In this document: positions 25,680-33,503 of the stretch, in pieces
Position numbering within the stretch: position 1 is the first letter of the stretch
How the letters are laid out: every line of letters begins with the position of its first letter
Assembly: GCF_900167555.1 (NCBI RefSeq)
Contig: NZ_FUYF01000011.1
Location: 16,483-80,482, forward strand
Direction of reading: 5' to 3'
From: Gemmiger formicilis
GTDB lineage: Bacteria > Bacillota > Clostridia > Oscillospirales > Ruminococcaceae
Length of the DNA: 64,000 bases
Position numbers and translations under genes: made by a program
The notes under the pieces: model-generated
The model's database searches: none
What the model was told of the DNA's origin: nothing
Seen by the model: the letters and a program-made list of their open reading frames with translations, nothing else

Positions 25680-27125
25680 TTACGAATTTTTCGGGAACGT
25701 CACCCGTATGGTCGTCCCGGTGCCGACCTGGCTTTGCAGGTCAATTTTTGCGTCGTGCAGCAGGGCAATGTGCTTGACGATGGCAAGCCCTAAGCCCGTG
25801 CCGCCCGTGGCCTTGGAGCGGCTCTTGTCCACGCGGTAGAACCGCTCAAACACGCGGGTCTGGCTGTCCTGCGGGATGCCGATGCCGTTGTCCTCGACCT
25901 CAAAATACGGGCAGCCGTCGCCGCCTACACCGCAGCGCAGCTCCACATGGCCGCCCGGGCGGTTGTAGCGGATGGCATTGTCGCACAAATTCTGCGTCAG
26001 TTCGCTCAATTGGTCGCGGCTGCCGCGCACGGTGGCGGGTCTGGCATCGTATTGCAGCGTCACGTAGGCCCGGCGGGCGTTGACCGTCATGTTCTGGGCC
26101 GTCTCCTTGACCAGCGCGGCCAGATCCACAGGGGCCATCTCGGTCACAGGCTCGCGGCTGTGGCTGGCCTGGGTGCTGTCCAGCTCACTCAATTGCAGAA
26201 TGTCGCTGACCAGCGCGATCATCCGCTGAGCCTCCTTGTGGATGCGCGTGGCGAAGGTCGGCACGTCGGCGGGCTTTGCCATGCCGGTCTCGATCAGCTC
26301 GGCATAGCCGGAAATGCTCGTCAGCGGGGTTTTCAGCTCGTGGCTGACGTTGGCCGTGAACTCGCGGCGCATCGTCTCGTTGTCCTCGCGCAGCTTGCGG
26401 TCCGTCTGGATCGTCCGCGCCAGCGGGATCAATTCTTCATAGGGCACATCGGCCTCGATCGTGTCCAGATGCTCGGCCAGATGGTTGATGGGCTGCACCA
26501 TGCGGCGGGTCAGCCACCAGCTGAACAGCGTGGCAGCGAGCAAAATCAGCACGACTGCGCCGCACAGCAGCGGCAGGGTGTCGGTGCTCAGGCCCCAGAT
26601 GTTCGCGACGTCCTCGCCCACGCGCAGCACCTGTGCGCCCTCCGGCAGGTCGATGCGCACGGCATAGTAGTGCGTCTCCAGCTGCAGCGTCTCGCTCTCG
26701 CGGGTGATGCACGCGGAACCGTTCGCCATTGCCTGTTGAAATTCCGGGCGGTCGGCGTGATTGGGCAGGTCGGTCTGGGCCGCGTAGATGTCGCCGTTTA
26801 CGTCCACGATGTAGGAACCGAGCTTCGTGTCGTACAGCACCGTGCCGTCTGTGTCGATGAGGGTGATGCGCAGGGGGCGGTCCTCAGGCAGCAGGTTCAG
26901 CAGCGTGGTAGCGTTGTGGGTGTCCTGCGCCTCGTAGGCAGCGGCGTAGCCATGGCAGATCTGCATCAGGTAATTGTCAATGCGTTCTGCGTAGCTGCGC
27001 TGAAAAAGCACCGTCGCCGCCGCCAGCACGGCCAGCGCGCAGAGCAGCCCGGTCAGGATCAGGCCGCGCCGGTAGCGGCGGGTCATGCTGAGGGGCTGGC
27101 GCGTGCGGCGTTCGTCGTCAGTCAT
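25680..27125 (-). CDS. phoR: Sensor histidine kinase, PhoR-like
   Basis: This is a 481-residue membrane kinase. Transmembrane helices are at about 21-42 and 184-206, with an extracytoplasmic sensor between them. A HAMP-like linker follows (about 205-255). The phosphorylated histidine is H262 in FTANVSHELKTPLTS. The C-terminal ATPase carries the N box NLCDNAIRYN, G1 VEDNGIGIP and G2 GGTGLGLAIVKHI. It overlaps the response-regulator gene by 8 nt. Position beside phosphate transport genes with Pho boxes makes a phosphate-starvation role likely, but the signal is inferred. Confidence 0.88.
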   Translation of the reverse strand: MTDDERRTRQPLSMTRRYRRGLILTGLLCALAVLAAATVLFQRSYAERIDNYLMQICHGYAAAYEAQDTHNATTLLNLLPEDRPLRITLIDTDGTVLYDTKLGSYIVDVNGDIYAAQTDLPNHADRPEFQQAMANGSACITRESETLQLETHYYAVRIDLPEGAQVLRVGEDVANIWGLSTDTLPLLCGAVVLILLAATLFSWWLTRRMVQPINHLAEHLDTIEADVPYEELIPLARTIQTDRKLREDNETMRREFTANVSHELKTPLTSISGYAELIETGMAKPADVPTFATRIHKEAQRMIALVSDILQLSELDSTQASHSREPVTEMAPVDLAALVKETAQNMTVNARRAYVTLQYDARPATVRGSRDQLSELTQNLCDNAIRYNRPGGHVELRCGVGGDGCPYFEVEDNGIGIPQDSQTRVFERFYRVDKSRSKATGGTGLGLAIVKHIALLHDAKIDLQSQVGTGTTIRVTFPKNS

Positions 27126-27810
27126 CGCTGCCCTCCGTGCTCAGCTTGTAGCCCACCTTGCGCACGGTGCGGATGGCCTCGCCCGCCGCGCCGAGCTTCT
27201 GGCGCAGCGTGCGGACGTGCATGTCGATGGTGCGGGATTCCAGTAAATCGTCGGTGTCCCAGACGTCCTTCATGATGCGCTCGCGGGCCAGGACCTCCTC
27301 CGGGTGCTCCAAAAACAGATGCAGCAGCGCGTATTCCTTGAAGGTCAGCTCCACGGGCACGCCGCCCACCCGGACGGTGCGGGACACGTCGTCCAGCACG
27401 ATGTCCCCGAAGCGCAGCGTGGACGCGGCGGGCGCGGGGACGGCAGCGGCGGCGCGGCGCAGCACGGCCCGCACGCGGGAGATGAACTCCATGATGCCGA
27501 ACGGCTTGCACAGGTAGTCGTCCGCGCCGTGGTCCAGCCCCTTGACGACGTCGATCTCGCTGGTTTTGGCCGTGACCATGATGACCGGCGTTGCGGCGCA
27601 GGCCGGGTCGGCGCGCAGCTTGGCCAAAATCTGGTAGCCGTCCTCGTCGGGCAGCATGACGTCCAGAATGACGAGGTCGGGCCGCCCGCTGCGCAGCGCC
27701 GCCCAGAAGCTGGCTGCGTCCTCGCAGCCCGTGGTCTCGTACCCGTTGGATTGCAAAGCGTATTGCTCCAGCTCACGGATGCTGGAGTCGTCCTCAACGA
27801 TGTAGATCAT
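27118..27810 (-). CDS. phoB: OmpR/PhoB-family response regulator
   Basis: This is a 230-residue DNA-binding regulator. The receiver domain (1-120) has acidic pocket D7-D8, phosphoacceptor D50 in VILDVMLPDEDG, and lysine in the CKPF motif. The winged helix (about 130-228) ends with SRTIDMHVRTLRQKLG and VRKVGYKL, the recognition and wing elements of OmpR-type proteins. The start follows GAGGTATTTTCT. It is the likely binder of the 11-nt-spaced TTTACA repeats upstream of the Na/Pi cotransporter gene and pstS. The long upstream in-frame extension crosses an AT repeat and was dropped. Confidence 0.88.
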   Translation of the reverse strand: MIYIVEDDSSIRELEQYALQSNGYETTGCEDAASFWAALRSGRPDLVILDVMLPDEDGYQILAKLRADPACAATPVIMVTAKTSEIDVVKGLDHGADDYLCKPFGIMEFISRVRAVLRRAAAAVPAPAASTLRFGDIVLDDVSRTVRVGGVPVELTFKEYALLHLFLEHPEEVLARERIMKDVWDTDDLLESRTIDMHVRTLRQKLGAAGEAIRTVRKVGYKLSTEGSDD

Positions 27811-27834
27811 AGAAAATACCTCATGTGTGTGGTT

Positions 27835-27989
27835 TGCAAATAATAAATAATAAATAAAAAATAATAAAGAAGGATGCGCGCCGCGCGCGCAAATTGAAAA
27901 AGCGCTGCGAACTTCCCGAAACACACCGTTCCGAGCGGTGCGCAGCGCCGCAAAATATTTATTATTTATTATTTCTTATTTATTCTTTC
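27835..27989. repeat. AT-bordered inverted-repeat element, copy 2
   Basis: GCAAATAATAAATAATAAATA begins the left arm in part, and TTATTTATTA-type units form the right. The interior holds the 19-nt core (27933-27951) in reverse orientation to copy 1. It lies between phoB and the Na/Pi cotransporter gene, whose last codons it overlaps. Confidence 0.6.
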
Positions 27990-29773
27990 GAATCTGCGGG
28001 AGCAGATTCGGTGTACGCCTCCGGCGGGAAGGTGTAGCGGCCACGGTATTTCTCGTAGCGGCGCTCAAACTTCACGCTGCCGCCGTGCTTGACGTTGTTC
28101 AGGTACTCGTGGGTGTCGAACTTGTCCGCCGCGACCTCGATCATGGCCACCGCAATGTTCGAGCAATGGTCGGCGATGCGCTCGTAGTTTGTCAGCAAAT
28201 CGTCCAGCACAAAGCCGTACTCGATCGTGCAGACACCGGCCTGCAGACGTGCGATGTGGCGGGTCTTGACCTCGCGCACCAGGCCGTCCACGACCTGCTC
28301 CAGCGGCTCGATCTTGCCGGCGGCGTAGGTGTCGCACTTCTGGAACGCATCCACCGTGCGGTTGACGATGTCCTGCACGGCGGCCTCCAGAACCGACAGA
28401 TCGTTGAGCGCTTCTTCGCTGAATTTGATGTCCTTGTCGCGGATCTCCTGCGCCGTTTTGATAATGTTCACGGCGTGGTCGGAGACGCGCTCAAAGTCGC
28501 CGATGGTGTGCAGCAGCGTGTTGACGGAGCGGTTATCCTCCACGGACAGATGCTTGGCGCTCAATTTGACAAGGTAGGTGCCCAGCACGTCCTCATAGTG
28601 GTCAACGGCGTCCTCCTTGCGGATGACCTCGTCGGCGATGGCGTCATTCCAGACGCGGGTGGTGGACATGGCCTGCAAGAGCGCGGTGCGGCAGATCTCG
28701 GCCATATCGCCGCCGGTCAGCATGGCGCGGCCCACGGCCACGGACGGCGTAGTCAGCAGACGCTCGTCCAGCAGGGTGTTCTCCTGCTTCGTGTCGGACG
28801 GGGAGTCTGGCACGGTCAAAATGGCCAGTTTTTCCAGCAGGCGGTTGAACGGCAGCAGAATAGCTGTCGTTACTATGTTAAAAATTGTGTGTACGATGGC
28901 GATGCCGAAGGTGTTGGCCGTCTCGTTGAAGAAGGCAAAACTGATCAGCGCGTTCAGTCCGTAGAACCCGCACAGGAAGAGGATCGTGCCGATAACGTTA
29001 AAATAGAGATGGACGAAGGCGGTGCGCTTTGCGTTCTTGTTTGCACCCGCCGAGGAGATCAGCGCCGTGACGGTGGTGCCGATGTTCTGGCCCATGATGA
29101 TGGGCACGGCAGCGGAGTAGGTGACCGCGCCGGTGCTGGTCAGGGCCTGCAGGATACCGACGGACGCCGACGAGGACTGCAAAACCGCCGTCAGCACCGC
29201 GCCCGCGATGACGCCGAGGATCGGGTTTTTGAAGCTGAGGAACAGATCCATGAACCACGGCTCGTCGGCCAGCGGGGACATGGCATGGGACATCGTGTTC
29301 ATGCCGGCCATCAAAATAGAGAAGCCCAGCAGGATTTTACCGACGCCGCGCTTGCGGTCCTTGCCGATCATATACATCCAGATGCCGATAAAGCCGAGGA
29401 TCGGGCTCCACGCGGTAGGGTTCATCATTTGGGTGAGGAAGCTGTCGCCTTCCAGACCGGACAGCGAGAGCAGCCAGCCGGTGACAGTTGTACCGACGTT
29501 TGCGCCCATAATGACGCTGATGGCCTGATGCAGCTCCATCAGGCCGGAGTTGACGAAGCCGACGGCCATAACGGTGGTGGCACCGCTGGACTGAATGACG
29601 GCAGTGACGGCCATGCCGAGCAGCAAACCGCGGATGGGGCTGCTGGTCATGGTGGACAGAATGCCCTGCAGCTTACTGCCGGCGGTCTGTTCCAGAGCTT
29701 TCCCCATCAGGTCCATGCCATACAGGAACATGGCAATGCCGCCCATCAAGGTGAACACATTAAAAATGGTCAT
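27980..29773 (-). CDS. Na/Pi cotransporter with C-terminal PhoU domain
   Basis: This is a 597-residue phosphate importer of the NptA/PNaS family. Residues 1-310 hold two repeated membrane modules, each with a QSS motif (VIQSSGATTVMAVG and VLQSSSASVGI) that binds sodium and phosphate. Residues about 345-545 are a PhoU-like helical domain (FERVSDHAVNI, ERIADHCSNIAV), thought to gate uptake. The promoter upstream has three TTTACA-type repeats at 11-nt spacing, so it belongs to the phosphate regulon. Expression from the minus strand together with phoBR is possible, but the AT element separates them. Confidence 0.93.
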   Translation of the reverse strand: MTIFNVFTLMGGIAMFLYGMDLMGKALEQTAGSKLQGILSTMTSSPIRGLLLGMAVTAVIQSSGATTVMAVGFVNSGLMELHQAISVIMGANVGTTVTGWLLSLSGLEGDSFLTQMMNPTAWSPILGFIGIWMYMIGKDRKRGVGKILLGFSILMAGMNTMSHAMSPLADEPWFMDLFLSFKNPILGVIAGAVLTAVLQSSSASVGILQALTSTGAVTYSAAVPIIMGQNIGTTVTALISSAGANKNAKRTAFVHLYFNVIGTILFLCGFYGLNALISFAFFNETANTFGIAIVHTIFNIVTTAILLPFNRLLEKLAILTVPDSPSDTKQENTLLDERLLTTPSVAVGRAMLTGGDMAEICRTALLQAMSTTRVWNDAIADEVIRKEDAVDHYEDVLGTYLVKLSAKHLSVEDNRSVNTLLHTIGDFERVSDHAVNIIKTAQEIRDKDIKFSEEALNDLSVLEAAVQDIVNRTVDAFQKCDTYAAGKIEPLEQVVDGLVREVKTRHIARLQAGVCTIEYGFVLDDLLTNYERIADHCSNIAVAMIEVAADKFDTHEYLNNVKHGGSVKFERRYEKYRGRYTFPPEAYTESAPADSKE

Positions 29774-29824
29774 CCGGTGTTACACATCCATTCTCTTATT
29801 GAGTTTTACACTATACCGCCTTCT

Positions 29825-29890
29825 ATTATAATGTATGCGCCGCAGGTACACCACCACGGGAAGGTAAATGTTGTGTAAAATTTGTGTAAA
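29825..29890 (-). promoter_or_regulatory. Pho box and promoter of the Na/Pi cotransporter gene
   Basis: On the minus strand TTTACA, TTTACA and TTTACC (plus-strand 29885-29890, 29874-29879, 29863-29868) are spaced exactly 11 nt, the PhoB/PhoP-type direct repeat. TATAAT (29825-29830) lies 32 nt past the last repeat, the same distance as at pstS. No -35 consensus is present, as expected for an activated promoter. Confidence 0.8.
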
Positions 29891-29902
29891 ACGGGCTATT
29901 AA

Positions 29903-30131
29903 CGGCAGTCTCCCGGGAGGTTGTTCTTTCTTTTGCCAACAAAAGAAAGAACCAAAGAAAATTGCCGCTGTTGCGACGCAGCGGACCCGCGCCTTAGGGG
30001 CTGCACGCCCCTAAGAACCCCAATAAGGAAGTCGGAAGGGGCGGGGGCTAAACGAAAGCAGTATTACTTTTCGTTCTTAACGCCCCCGCCCCTTCCTCCA
30101 CCTTTGAGTCGGGTGTTCCCCCGAACCCCCG
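29903..30131 (+). ncRNA. Candidate structured RNA element, copy B
   Basis: This is the second copy of the element at 22971. The long stem arms are here 30034-30048 (GGAAGGGGCGGGGGC) and 30082-30096, with inner AACGAAA (30051-30057)/TTTCGTT (30069-30075). The first hairpin is longer (GTTCTTTCTTTTG with CAAAAGAAAGAAC). Loop GCAGTATTACT and the CTTAGGGGCTGCACGCCCCTAAG-type hairpin are identical to copy A. It sits between the two Pho-regulated promoters. Strand is not established; neither copy contains an open frame with a ribosome site. Confidence 0.6.
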
Positions 30132-30147
30132 CAGGGGGGAGAGGAAG

Positions 30148-30410
30148 GCCCCCTTGTCAAAGGGGGCTGTCACCGTTAGGTGACTGGGGGATTCCGGCGG
30201 GCCTTGCGTGGCCGCCCGTTACACCCGCAGACGGCCAGGAATCCCTCCGCCTCGCTTGCGCTCGGCACCTCCCTTTGACAAGGGAGGCTCTCCTCGCGGG
30301 CTCCGCCCGCGCAAAAGGCTCCCCACTGCGTGGGGAGCTGGCCGCGCCAGCCGGCCTGAGGGGCTTTGTCGGGTTTTCCGCCGCCGCCCGTCACCCCTTT
30401 GCCGCCCAAT
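30148..30410. repeat. Branched palindromes upstream of pstS
   Basis: GCCCCCTTGTCAAAGGGGGC and CCTCCCTTTGACAAGGGAGG face each other, with GTCACCGTTAGGTGAC, GGGGGATTCC/GGAATCCC and GGCTCCCCACTGCGTGGGGAGC inside or beside them. About 60 nt of plain C/T-rich sequence follows before the Pho box. Confidence 0.65.
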
Positions 30411-30469
30411 CCACTCCTAACTCCTCTCTCCTAACTCCACCCCTCTCCCTTTCCCAAAACTTTACAAAC

Positions 30470-30566
30470 TTTACACGCGCTACACAAAACCTGCCCCCTC
30501 TTTGCAAAACCTTTACCGCGATTGTACAGTACTATGGTCGAAACCGGCGCAAAACCGCGGTACAAT
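30470..30566 (+). promoter_or_regulatory. Pho boxes and promoter of the pst genes
   Basis: TTTGCA (30501), TTTACC (30512) and TGTACA (30523) are spaced 11 nt. A further pair TTTACA (30470) and TACACA (30481) lies upstream with the same period. TACAAT (30561-30566) is 32 nt past the last repeat, matching the geometry of the Na/Pi cotransporter promoter. The pstS start codon lies 77 nt further. Confidence 0.75.
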
Positions 30567-30643
30567 TAGCTTGCTTCCGGTGAAGCACTGGCAAAACATC
30601 CAAACTATACCACATAAATTTGGGAAAAAGGGAGAATACACAC

Positions 30644-31579
30644 ATGAAACGTACTTCTGCTATCGCTGCCGTTACCGCTGCTGCGCTGGCTCTGAGCCTG
30701 GCTGCCTGCGGCTCTGCCGATTCCGCCGCTGCTTCCTCTGCCCCTGCAGAGGGCACCGCCGCTTCCACCGAGGCTGCCCCTGCCGGTGACTTCGACGCCG
30801 ACCAGGACATCACGGTCATCTCCCGTGAGGACGGCTCCGGCACCCGCGGCGCCTTCATCGAGCTGACCGGTGTCGAGGAGAAGAACGCCGACGGCAAGAA
30901 GGTCGATAACACCACCGAGGCCGCCGCCATCCAGTCCAGCACCAACGGCGTCATGACCGCCGTCGCCAACGATGAGACCGCTATCGGTTACATCAGCCTC
31001 GGCTCTCTGAGCAATGACGTCAAGGCTGTCACCGTCGGCGGCGTCGAGGCCTCCGCTGAGACCGTCAAGGACGGCAGCTACGTTCTGTCCCGTCCGTTCA
31101 ACATCGTCACCAACGGCGACGCGACGGACCCCGTGGCCGTCGATTTCATCGCCTATGTCTTGAGCAAGGACGGCCAGGCCATCGCTACCGACAACGGCTA
31201 CATCGGTGAGGACGGCGCGGACTTTACCTCCGCCCAGCCCGAGGGCAAGATCGTCGTCGGCGGTTCTTCCTCCGTCTCTCCGCTGATGGAGAAGCTGATC
31301 GAGGCTTACAAGACCGTCAACCCCAACGCCGAGCTGGAGCTCCAGACCACCGATTCCACCACCGGCGTCTCCGGTGCGCTGGAGGGCACCTACACCATCG
31401 GCATGGCCAGCCGTGAGCTGAAGGACTCCGAGGTCGAGGGCGGTGCCAAGGCTACCGTCCTGGCACTGGATGGCATCGCCGTCGTCGTCAACCCCGGCAA
31501 CACCACCGACGACCTGACCGTTGACCAGATCAAGGGCATCTACACCGGCGAGCTGACCACCTGGGCGGATGTGCAGTAA
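30644..31579 (+). CDS. pstS: Phosphate-binding lipoprotein PstS, circularly permuted
   Basis: This is a 311-residue lipoprotein with lipobox LSLAAC (C22) and an Ala/Ser linker to about residue 50. It captures phosphate for the PstCAB transporter. Segment order is unusual. Residues 55-187 match the second half of ordinary PstS: DITVISREDGSGTRGAF, AIGYISLGSLSNDVKAV, YVLSRPF, and the near-terminal FIAYVLSKDGQAI. Residues 201-311 match the first half: GKIVVGGSSSVSPLMEKL, EGTYTIGMASRELKDSE, ALDGIAVVVNP, DQIKGIYTGELTTWADV. It ends exactly where the other half would normally begin. Both halves appear complete, so this looks like circular permutation, not truncation. Confidence 0.9.
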   Translation: MKRTSAIAAVTAAALALSLAACGSADSAAASSAPAEGTAASTEAAPAGDFDADQDITVISREDGSGTRGAFIELTGVEEKNADGKKVDNTTEAAAIQSSTNGVMTAVANDETAIGYISLGSLSNDVKAVTVGGVEASAETVKDGSYVLSRPFNIVTNGDATDPVAVDFIAYVLSKDGQAIATDNGYIGEDGADFTSAQPEGKIVVGGSSSVSPLMEKLIEAYKTVNPNAELELQTTDSTTGVSGALEGTYTIGMASRELKDSEVEGGAKATVLALDGIAVVVNPGNTTDDLTVDQIKGIYTGELTTWADVQ

Positions 31580-31591
31580 AGTATAGCGGCA

Positions 31592-31680
31592 TCGTAGGGG
31601 CGGGGCATGCCCCGCCCGCAGCGTACCCGTGACCGCGCGGTTATGGGAAGGCTGCGGGCCGGACATGTCCGGCCCCTACA
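31592..31680. repeat. Palindromes between pstS and pstC
   Basis: GTAGGGGCGGGGCATGCCCC and GCGGGCCGGACATGTCCGGCCC hairpins, the second ending in CCCCTAC. They show paired base changes relative to the common GGCCGGGCATGCCCGGCC form. They could limit transcription from the abundant pstS message into pstC. Confidence 0.7.
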
Positions 31681-31708
31681 TGGCATGTAACCAAAGGAGT
31701 ATAGGAAA

Positions 31709-32602
31709 ATGACCTCCAAGCTAAAAGAAGGCGTTATGCAGGGCGTGTTCACTCTCTGCGCCTGTGTGTCCATCCTGGCGGTGGCACTGATCTGCATCTT
31801 CCTGTTTGCCAACGGCGTGCCCACCCTGTTCAAGATCGGCCCGCTCAAGTTCCTGCTGGGCACGACATGGAAGCCCGGCAACGACATCTTCGGCATCCTG
31901 CCGATGATCCTGGGCAGCATCTACGTCACGGCGGGGGCTATCCTCGTCGGCGTGCCCATCGGCCTGCTGACGGCCATCTACATGTCCAAGTTCGCGTCGC
32001 CCCGCATCAATAAGGTCATGCTCCCGGCGGTGCAGCTGCTGGCCGGCATCCCGTCCGTCGTCTACGGCTTCTTCGGCATGATCGTGCTTGTGCCCGCCGT
32101 GCAGGCCATGGTCAAGTCGCCGTTCTTCAAAACCGTGCTCCACGTCAAGAGCGGCAAGGGCATGAGCCTGTTTACCGCTGCCGTGCTGCTGGGCATCATG
32201 ATCCTGCCCACCATCATCACGGTCAGCAAGACGAGCCTCGACGCCGTGCCCGACAGCTACTACGAGGGCAGCCTTGCCCTTGGCGCGACGCATGAGCGCA
32301 GCGTGTTCTACGCCGTGTTGCCCGCCGCAAAATCCGGCGTGCTGTCGGCAGTCATCCTCGGCATTGGCCGCGCCATCGGTGAGACGATGGCTGTCGTCAT
32401 GGTCGCGGGCAACCAGACCTGGATGCCCAAGGGTCTGTTCCAGGGCCTGCGCACGATGACCTCGAACATCGTCATCGAGATGGGCTACGCCGCCGACCTC
32501 CACCGCGAGGCGCTGATCGCCACCGGCGTTGTGCTGTTCGTATTCATCCTGCTTATCAACCTCTGCTTCAGCCTTGTGAAAGGGGGTAAGGACTATGCCT
32601 GA
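31709..32602 (+). CDS. pstC: Phosphate ABC transporter permease PstC
   Basis: This is a 297-residue inner-membrane permease with six hydrophobic segments. The binding-protein-dependent transport loop is in the C-terminal half (SYYEGSLALGATHERSVFYAVLPAAKSG, EAA-like). It forms the channel heterodimer with PstA. AAAGGAG lies 10 nt before the ATG. The 3' end overlaps pstA by 8 nt, so the two are translationally coupled. Confidence 0.93.
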   Translation: MTSKLKEGVMQGVFTLCACVSILAVALICIFLFANGVPTLFKIGPLKFLLGTTWKPGNDIFGILPMILGSIYVTAGAILVGVPIGLLTAIYMSKFASPRINKVMLPAVQLLAGIPSVVYGFFGMIVLVPAVQAMVKSPFFKTVLHVKSGKGMSLFTAAVLLGIMILPTIITVSKTSLDAVPDSYYEGSLALGATHERSVFYAVLPAAKSGVLSAVILGIGRAIGETMAVVMVAGNQTWMPKGLFQGLRTMTSNIVIEMGYAADLHREALIATGVVLFVFILLINLCFSLVKGGKDYA

Positions 32603-33503
32603 GATCGCCGCAACGCAAACAGCCGCCGATATGACCTACGCAAAACCGCATGCGTTCCTGCCCACCGGCGGCAGCAACCGCCGCGCCGCCCGTATGCAGG
32701 CCGCCGCGCTGCGCTGGCTTGTGCGCATGGCCGCCCTGCTGACCGCCGCGGTGCTGGTCTTCCTCATCGGCTACATTCTGGTCATGGGCATCCCCAATTT
32801 GAAGCCCGAGCTGTTCGCCTGGGAGTATAACTCCGAGAACGTCTCGCTGACGCCCGCGCTCATCAACACGGTGCTGATGACGGCCTTCTCGCTGGCGATC
32901 TCGACGCCGCTGGGCATCTTTGCGGCCATCTGGCTGGTCGAGTACGCACACCGCGGCAGCAAGCTGGTCAAGGTCGTGCGCGTCACCACCGAGACGCTGC
33001 AGGGCATCCCGTCCATCGTCTACGGCCTGTTCGGTATGCTGTTCTTCGTTACCAAGCTGCACTGGGGCTATTCGATGATCGCCGGTGCGTTCACGCTGGC
33101 CATCATGGTTCTGCCCGTCATCATGCGCACGACGGAGGAGGCGCTGATCGCAGTGCCCGACTCCTACCGCGAGGGCAGCTTTGGTCTGGGCGCGGGCAAG
33201 CTGCGCACGGTGTTCACGATCGTGCTGCCGTCCGCCATGCCCGGCATTTTGTCCGGCGTCATTCTGGCCACGGGCCGCATCGTCGGCGAGACCGCCGCGC
33301 TGATCTATACCGCAAGCTCTGTGGCAAAGATCCCGTCCAGCGTGTTCAGCTCCACCCGCACCCTGGCCGTACACATGTACCTGCTCTCCAACGAGGGCCT
33401 GTACATCGGCCAGACCTACGGCACGGCAGTGGTCCTGCTGGTGCTGGTGCTGGTCATCAACGGCCTGTCCGGGCTGGTAGCCGGGAAACTGGCAAAACGG
33501 TAA
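32595..33503 (+). CDS. pstA: Phosphate ABC transporter permease PstA
   Basis: This is a 302-residue permease, partner of PstC. An unusually long cytoplasmic N-terminus of about 40 residues precedes the first helix. The EAA-type loop is SYREGSFGLGAGKLRTVFTIVLPSAMPG. Six membrane segments are visible. The gene is followed by a 655-nt repeat-rich gap before pstB, which is odd because pstA and pstB are normally adjacent. Confidence 0.93.
   Translation: MPEIAATQTAADMTYAKPHAFLPTGGSNRRAARMQAAALRWLVRMAALLTAAVLVFLIGYILVMGIPNLKPELFAWEYNSENVSLTPALINTVLMTAFSLAISTPLGIFAAIWLVEYAHRGSKLVKVVRVTTETLQGIPSIVYGLFGMLFFVTKLHWGYSMIAGAFTLAIMVLPVIMRTTEEALIAVPDSYREGSFGLGAGKLRTVFTIVLPSAMPGILSGVILATGRIVGETAALIYTASSVAKIPSSVFSSTRTLAVHMYLLSNEGLYIGQTYGTAVVLLVLVLVINGLSGLVAGKLAKR

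Noticed and set aside
27938-29878. Plus-strand open frame of 646 codons opposite the Na/Pi cotransporter
   Set aside because: Antisense shadow of a clear transporter; the first codons lie in the AT-rich repeat.
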